Shown: in pieces, positions 61,286-64,000 of the stretch
How the letters are laid out: every line of letters begins with the position of its first letter
Position numbering within the stretch: the first letter of the stretch is position 1
Assembly: GCA_002163155.1 (NCBI GenBank)
Contig: MAAO01000008.1
Location: 1 to 64,000 of the forward strand
Source: Halobacteriovorax marinus
GTDB lineage: Bacteria > Bdellovibrionota > Bacteriovoracia > Bacteriovoracales > Bacteriovoracaceae
DNA length: 64,000 nt
Direction of reading: 5' to 3'
The notes under the pieces: generated by a model
Told to the model about the DNA's origin: nothing
What the model saw: only the letters and a program-made list of their open reading frames with translations
Databases searched by the model: none
Made by a program: the position numbers and the translations under genes

Positions 61286-61370
61286 TACACTAACCTTTAA
61301 AGATGAATTCTTAGGCCACAATTGAGATGCCTGTGGCCAAGAAAGAAATTATTCCTGTTACTATTGTACA

Positions 61371-61685
61371 ATGTCTTCAAACCAAATAAAAGAATTAGAA
61401 TTAAAATATAAATTGATCAGTAAATTCATGGGTGTCTTCATTGTCGTCAATTTGAGTTTATTTGTGACAACTGGGCTCATCTCAGACTATGGCTACTACT
61501 TCCCACTCATTGCCTTAGGAATTTTCCTATTGTGTCTACTCTACTTAACTTTTCCCACAACAACTCTCTACTCAAACAAGAGCTATATAGCGCTCTTTAT
61601 TGCCCTTTGGATCGGGATCTATTTTACTGGGGCCTCAATTGTGTACATGGTTCAACATGATCATTTTAGAAAGTTAATGGAGTAG
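61371..61685 (+). CDS. Small membrane protein of unknown function
   Basis: The product has 104 residues with about three hydrophobic segments (near 18-36, 42-62 and 70-92). The N-terminal 12 residues are charged. No recognisable family or motif is seen. The ribosome binding site is weak. It ends seven bases before the convergent lipoprotein gene. Confidence 0.55.
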   Translation: MSSNQIKELELKYKLISKFMGVFIVVNLSLFVTTGLISDYGYYFPLIALGIFLLCLLYLTFPTTTLYSNKSYIALFIALWIGIYFTGASIVYMVQHDHFRKLME

Positions 61686-61692
61686 TAATGAG

Positions 61693-62514
61693 TTATTTCA
61701 AAAGAGTGAACTTCTGTATGACACTCTGACAGTTACCATCAGTAGTTTTATTTATGAAGTTCAGTGCCTGAACACCTCTAAAGCTATTTTTTTCAAAGTC
61801 CCACTTGTCTCTAGAGTTATGCATAGTCTCTAGGAAGTCTTCTTCAGTTAAAGCTTGATCCAAGATTTCTCTGACCATGTGAAGTTTATGCTTATCAAAG
61901 AACCACTGCTCATAAGATTTAGGATCATAGACTGTTCTCTTCTTAGGTAAATCGTAGTAATTCTCATATTGATTATAGGTCTTACCAAGCCATAATATAT
62001 TTCTCTTATACTTATTACTTATGAGAAACCTCTTATCATCATCGATGAGAACCACTCGGCTTAAATCACTATTAATCAATCTCACATCTTTTTTATAGCG
62101 CTCTGTAAAAGATAAACTGGCCTTAGTGCTAACTACCGTTAGATCACTCTTGCTTAAGACTTTATGGGCCAGATCATAAGCGTTGGTATCACCTACACGA
62201 ATTTGCTTTAAAACAGAGGTGTTTCTCTCACGTCCTCCGCCGCTAAAGAAACTAATCCTTACGTTCTCTCTACTAGCTACACTTGCCAGTAGCTCAGAGG
62301 CACCCTCTTTTATGCGATAAACTTCGCCTTCAAAAGTTGCGTACTTTGACTTATCACTATGCTCAATTGAACTTTCAACTTGTTTAATAAGGGTCCAATC
62401 GAGGTCAAAAATCAGATCGATCGGTGCTTTATCGTTTAAAGCTGTAGGTTTGCGCCCAATATTTTGGCAGGAAACGAGATTTAGAAATATGAGTATAAAG
62501 GACAGGATTCTCAC
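61693..62514 (-). CDS. Lipoprotein with HAD/NLI-phosphatase-like domain
   Basis: The product has 273 residues. The signal ends in the lipobox LVSC (Cys16). The HAD motif is DLDWTLIK with Asp37 and Asp39, motif II is ISFFSGG near 90, and the acidic motif III is VLIDDDKRF near 160, followed by helix-rich residues. This resembles NLI-interacting-factor-type phosphatases (DxDxT), here in an exported form. The substrate is unknown. About 290 bases upstream to the next gene hold no other gene. Confidence 0.7.
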   Translation of the reverse strand: MRILSFILIFLNLVSCQNIGRKPTALNDKAPIDLIFDLDWTLIKQVESSIEHSDKSKYATFEGEVYRIKEGASELLASVASRENVRISFFSGGGRERNTSVLKQIRVGDTNAYDLAHKVLSKSDLTVVSTKASLSFTERYKKDVRLINSDLSRVVLIDDDKRFLISNKYKRNILWLGKTYNQYENYYDLPKKRTVYDPKSYEQWFFDKHKLHMVREILDQALTEEDFLETMHNSRDKWDFEKNSFRGVQALNFINKTTDGNCQSVIQKFTLLK

Positions 62515-62802
62515 CCTAACTCATCGTAAGAACTCCCCCTTTGCTTAAGTAATTTACCCCGTTTTTCATCAATATAACTACCTAGAATTACGTTAAAGGG
62601 ATCGTACAATAAAGTTTATCACTAAGTGTAAAAGTTATGGTCACCTGCAGATAAATAGTCAAAATCTTTGATAATCACTACGCTAGCCAACTGAAATCAC
62701 ATTGAAAATCACCGATCTCGTGTTGATAAACTTGGAGCGAATCTTGCTTTAATATAGCTACTAATTAAAAAACACAAAGAATTATCTTTTGGGAGAAGTA
62801 TA

Positions 62803-63939
62803 ATGAATAGTCGTTCAAATAAGCTCTTCATTCTTAGTCTAGGCCTCTTATTGAGTTCTGCTGCACTATCGGCTGAAGTCTCGACTTTAAAAAACTCTCT
62901 AAAGAAAGAAACAACAGATTTGAAGATCAACCTTGGTATTGGTGGTGGGAAAGTCGACAGTACGCTTAATACTGCCAGTGTTATGGGAGTTAATATAGGC
63001 GCAGAAGCAGTTCACGACCTTTCTGATAACCTAAAAATTAAAATCAACGGTGGAATGAAAGTTCAAACAGGATCCAGCTCTAGTGCTAGAGACAATAATA
63101 TCTACGCTCCAAAGAATACAAACTACTTAAAAGAGGCACTGGCCTCTTATACACCAATAAATTATGTGAACATAGAAGCAGGTGTTATTGATCAATCTTA
63201 TTTAAACGCTCCACTACTAGTTGGTAGAACAGGTTTTATAGCTGCTAAAGAAGCACTTAACTTTAAAGTAAAAGACACTAAGATTACTCTTGTAGCAACA
63301 CAGGCGATTCCAAACAATAGAAACCTTTCACAGAAAATTAACGTACAAGATGAAGGTGATCCGAGATTCTATGCTGAATCTATTATCTTAGAACAAGAAT
63401 TATTCGTAGGAAATCTTAATCTTGCGGCCACTCACTTTGCATTTGACGATATTTCAAATGCTGTTGCTTATAGATCAATTCTACTCGGAAATAGCGGGTC
63501 AGTTATAAATAATGAAAATGGGAAATTATCAAACGACTTCCAAGGTTGGCATGGAAACCTAGGGTATGCAGTGGATATCAACAATAACCACAACCTTGCT
63601 TTTAACGGAAGCTACCTTACAAATTCTGGAGCCAGCGAAAATAATACAGGAAAGATCATTGGCACTACTTATACCTACAATATTAAACAACATAGCCTAG
63701 CACTTGGATTAGAGAACTTCTCTATCGGATCAGATGCATCAGTGGCCTACTATAACTCTTCTAAGTATGGACTTGCTAATAAGAAGGGAAATAGAGTTCA
63801 AGTTGAATATAACAACTCTGATCAAGACTTAAGAGTAAGAGCAGCCATCACTCAAAACGAAGTTATAAATAAGAATATATATCAGTCAGATGAAACAGTA
63901 TTTACTTTAAGTTTAAGGAAAATCTATGATCTTTTCTAA
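62803..63939 (+). CDS. Porin-like outer-membrane beta-barrel protein
   Basis: The product has 378 residues with a signal peptide of about 24 residues (ending SAALSAE). GGGAG precedes the ATG. The mature protein is a long series of short alternating beta strands with Gly, Asn and Ser turns (for example KINLGIGGG...LNTASVMGVNIGAEAV) and ends in Phe (IYDLF), as in trimeric or single barrels of 14 to 16 strands. It probably forms an outer-membrane channel. It overlaps the next lipoprotein start by 14 bases, suggesting an operon. Confidence 0.72.
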   Translation: MNSRSNKLFILSLGLLLSSAALSAEVSTLKNSLKKETTDLKINLGIGGGKVDSTLNTASVMGVNIGAEAVHDLSDNLKIKINGGMKVQTGSSSSARDNNIYAPKNTNYLKEALASYTPINYVNIEAGVIDQSYLNAPLLVGRTGFIAAKEALNFKVKDTKITLVATQAIPNNRNLSQKINVQDEGDPRFYAESIILEQELFVGNLNLAATHFAFDDISNAVAYRSILLGNSGSVINNENGKLSNDFQGWHGNLGYAVDINNNHNLAFNGSYLTNSGASENNTGKIIGTTYTYNIKQHSLALGLENFSIGSDASVAYYNSSKYGLANKKGNRVQVEYNNSDQDLRVRAAITQNEVINKNIYQSDETVFTLSLRKIYDLF

Positions 63940-64000
63940 GAGACTTTTATCTCTATTACTCACTTTGGCCTTTGTCGCAAGTTGTTCTTTTGGAACAAAA
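63926..64000 (+). CDS. Start of a lipoprotein gene, cut by the window end
   Basis: The first 25 codons are visible: ATG after AAGGAA, a hydrophobic signal and the lipobox VASC at about 15-18. The gene continues past the window edge, so its function cannot be named. It overlaps the porin-like gene and probably shares its transcript. Confidence 0.6.
   Translation, partial: MIFSKRLLSLLLTLAFVASCSFGTK

Noticed and set aside
1-64000. CRISPR array, prophage or plasmid origin
   Set aside because: No regularly spaced repeats, phage structural genes, replication initiator or iterons were seen. The only mobile unit supported is the RAYT element.

Overview
The window looks like chromosomal DNA from a low-GC member of the Bdellovibrionota, most likely the Bacteriovoracales (Bacteriovorax/Halobacteriovorax-like predatory bacteria). 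The clues are three regulators resembling the TIGR02147/DUF4423 family (typical of Bdellovibrio relatives and Fibrobacter), a very large share of small exported proteins and secreted proteases, AT-rich intergenic DNA and Gram-negative envelope genes. This assignment is inferred from gene content; no rRNA or marker phylogeny is available here. No CRISPR array, prophage or replication origin was seen.

Layout. 1-4.8 kb: exported proteins of unknown function and a regulator. 4.9-9.5 kb: a tight five-gene operon of an AurF-like di-iron oxygenase, an epoxide-hydrolase-like enzyme, an M24 metallopeptidase, an SDR and a Gfo/Idh/MocA oxidoreductase. 9.5-20.9 kb: two periplasmic solute-binding-like proteins, an orphan antitoxin behind a toxin remnant, endonuclease I, a second regulator, a secreted caspase-like protein, a radical SAM enzyme, a hairpin-rich 850-base gap, a receiver protein and a glutathione transferase. 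20.9-29.7 kb: a secreted lipase-like protein, a divergent DUF4360 pair around a symmetrical operator-like element, a third regulator behind a hairpin that masks its ribosome binding site, a thrombospondin-repeat protein and an exported ankyrin protein.

29.7-37.2 kb is the lysine/diaminopimelate block. asd is divergent from a lysine riboswitch that precedes lysC-dapB-dapA-dapD-lysA and a succinylglutamate-desuccinylase-like hydrolase, which may do the DapE step. 37.7-42.9 kb (minus strand) is an overlapping four-gene operon: a diacylglycerol-kinase-like protein, a fatty-acyl-reductase-like SDR, a long protein with a cyanobacterial-type acyl-ACP reductase at its C-terminus, and a BtaA-like aminocarboxypropyl transferase (DUF3419). 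It is the best candidate for an undescribed system, plausibly making an unusual ether or homoserine/betaine-type lipid.

43-54 kb: thiopurine methyltransferase, two subtilases, a hydroxyacid dehydrogenase, a three-gene signalling cassette (OmpR-type regulator, receiver protein, receiver-kinase hybrid), a lipoprotein and two paralogous trypsin-like proteases. 54-59.3 kb: a RAYT-type transposase bracketed by 27-base inverted repeats fused to the end of folP, then ftsH and tilS, and a tRNA-Met preceded by the decayed 5' half of a second CAT tRNA under one promoter. 59.3-64 kb: a phospholipase-A2-like lipoprotein, a PAS histidine kinase, small membrane proteins, a HAD-fold lipoprotein, a porin-like protein and the start of another lipoprotein.
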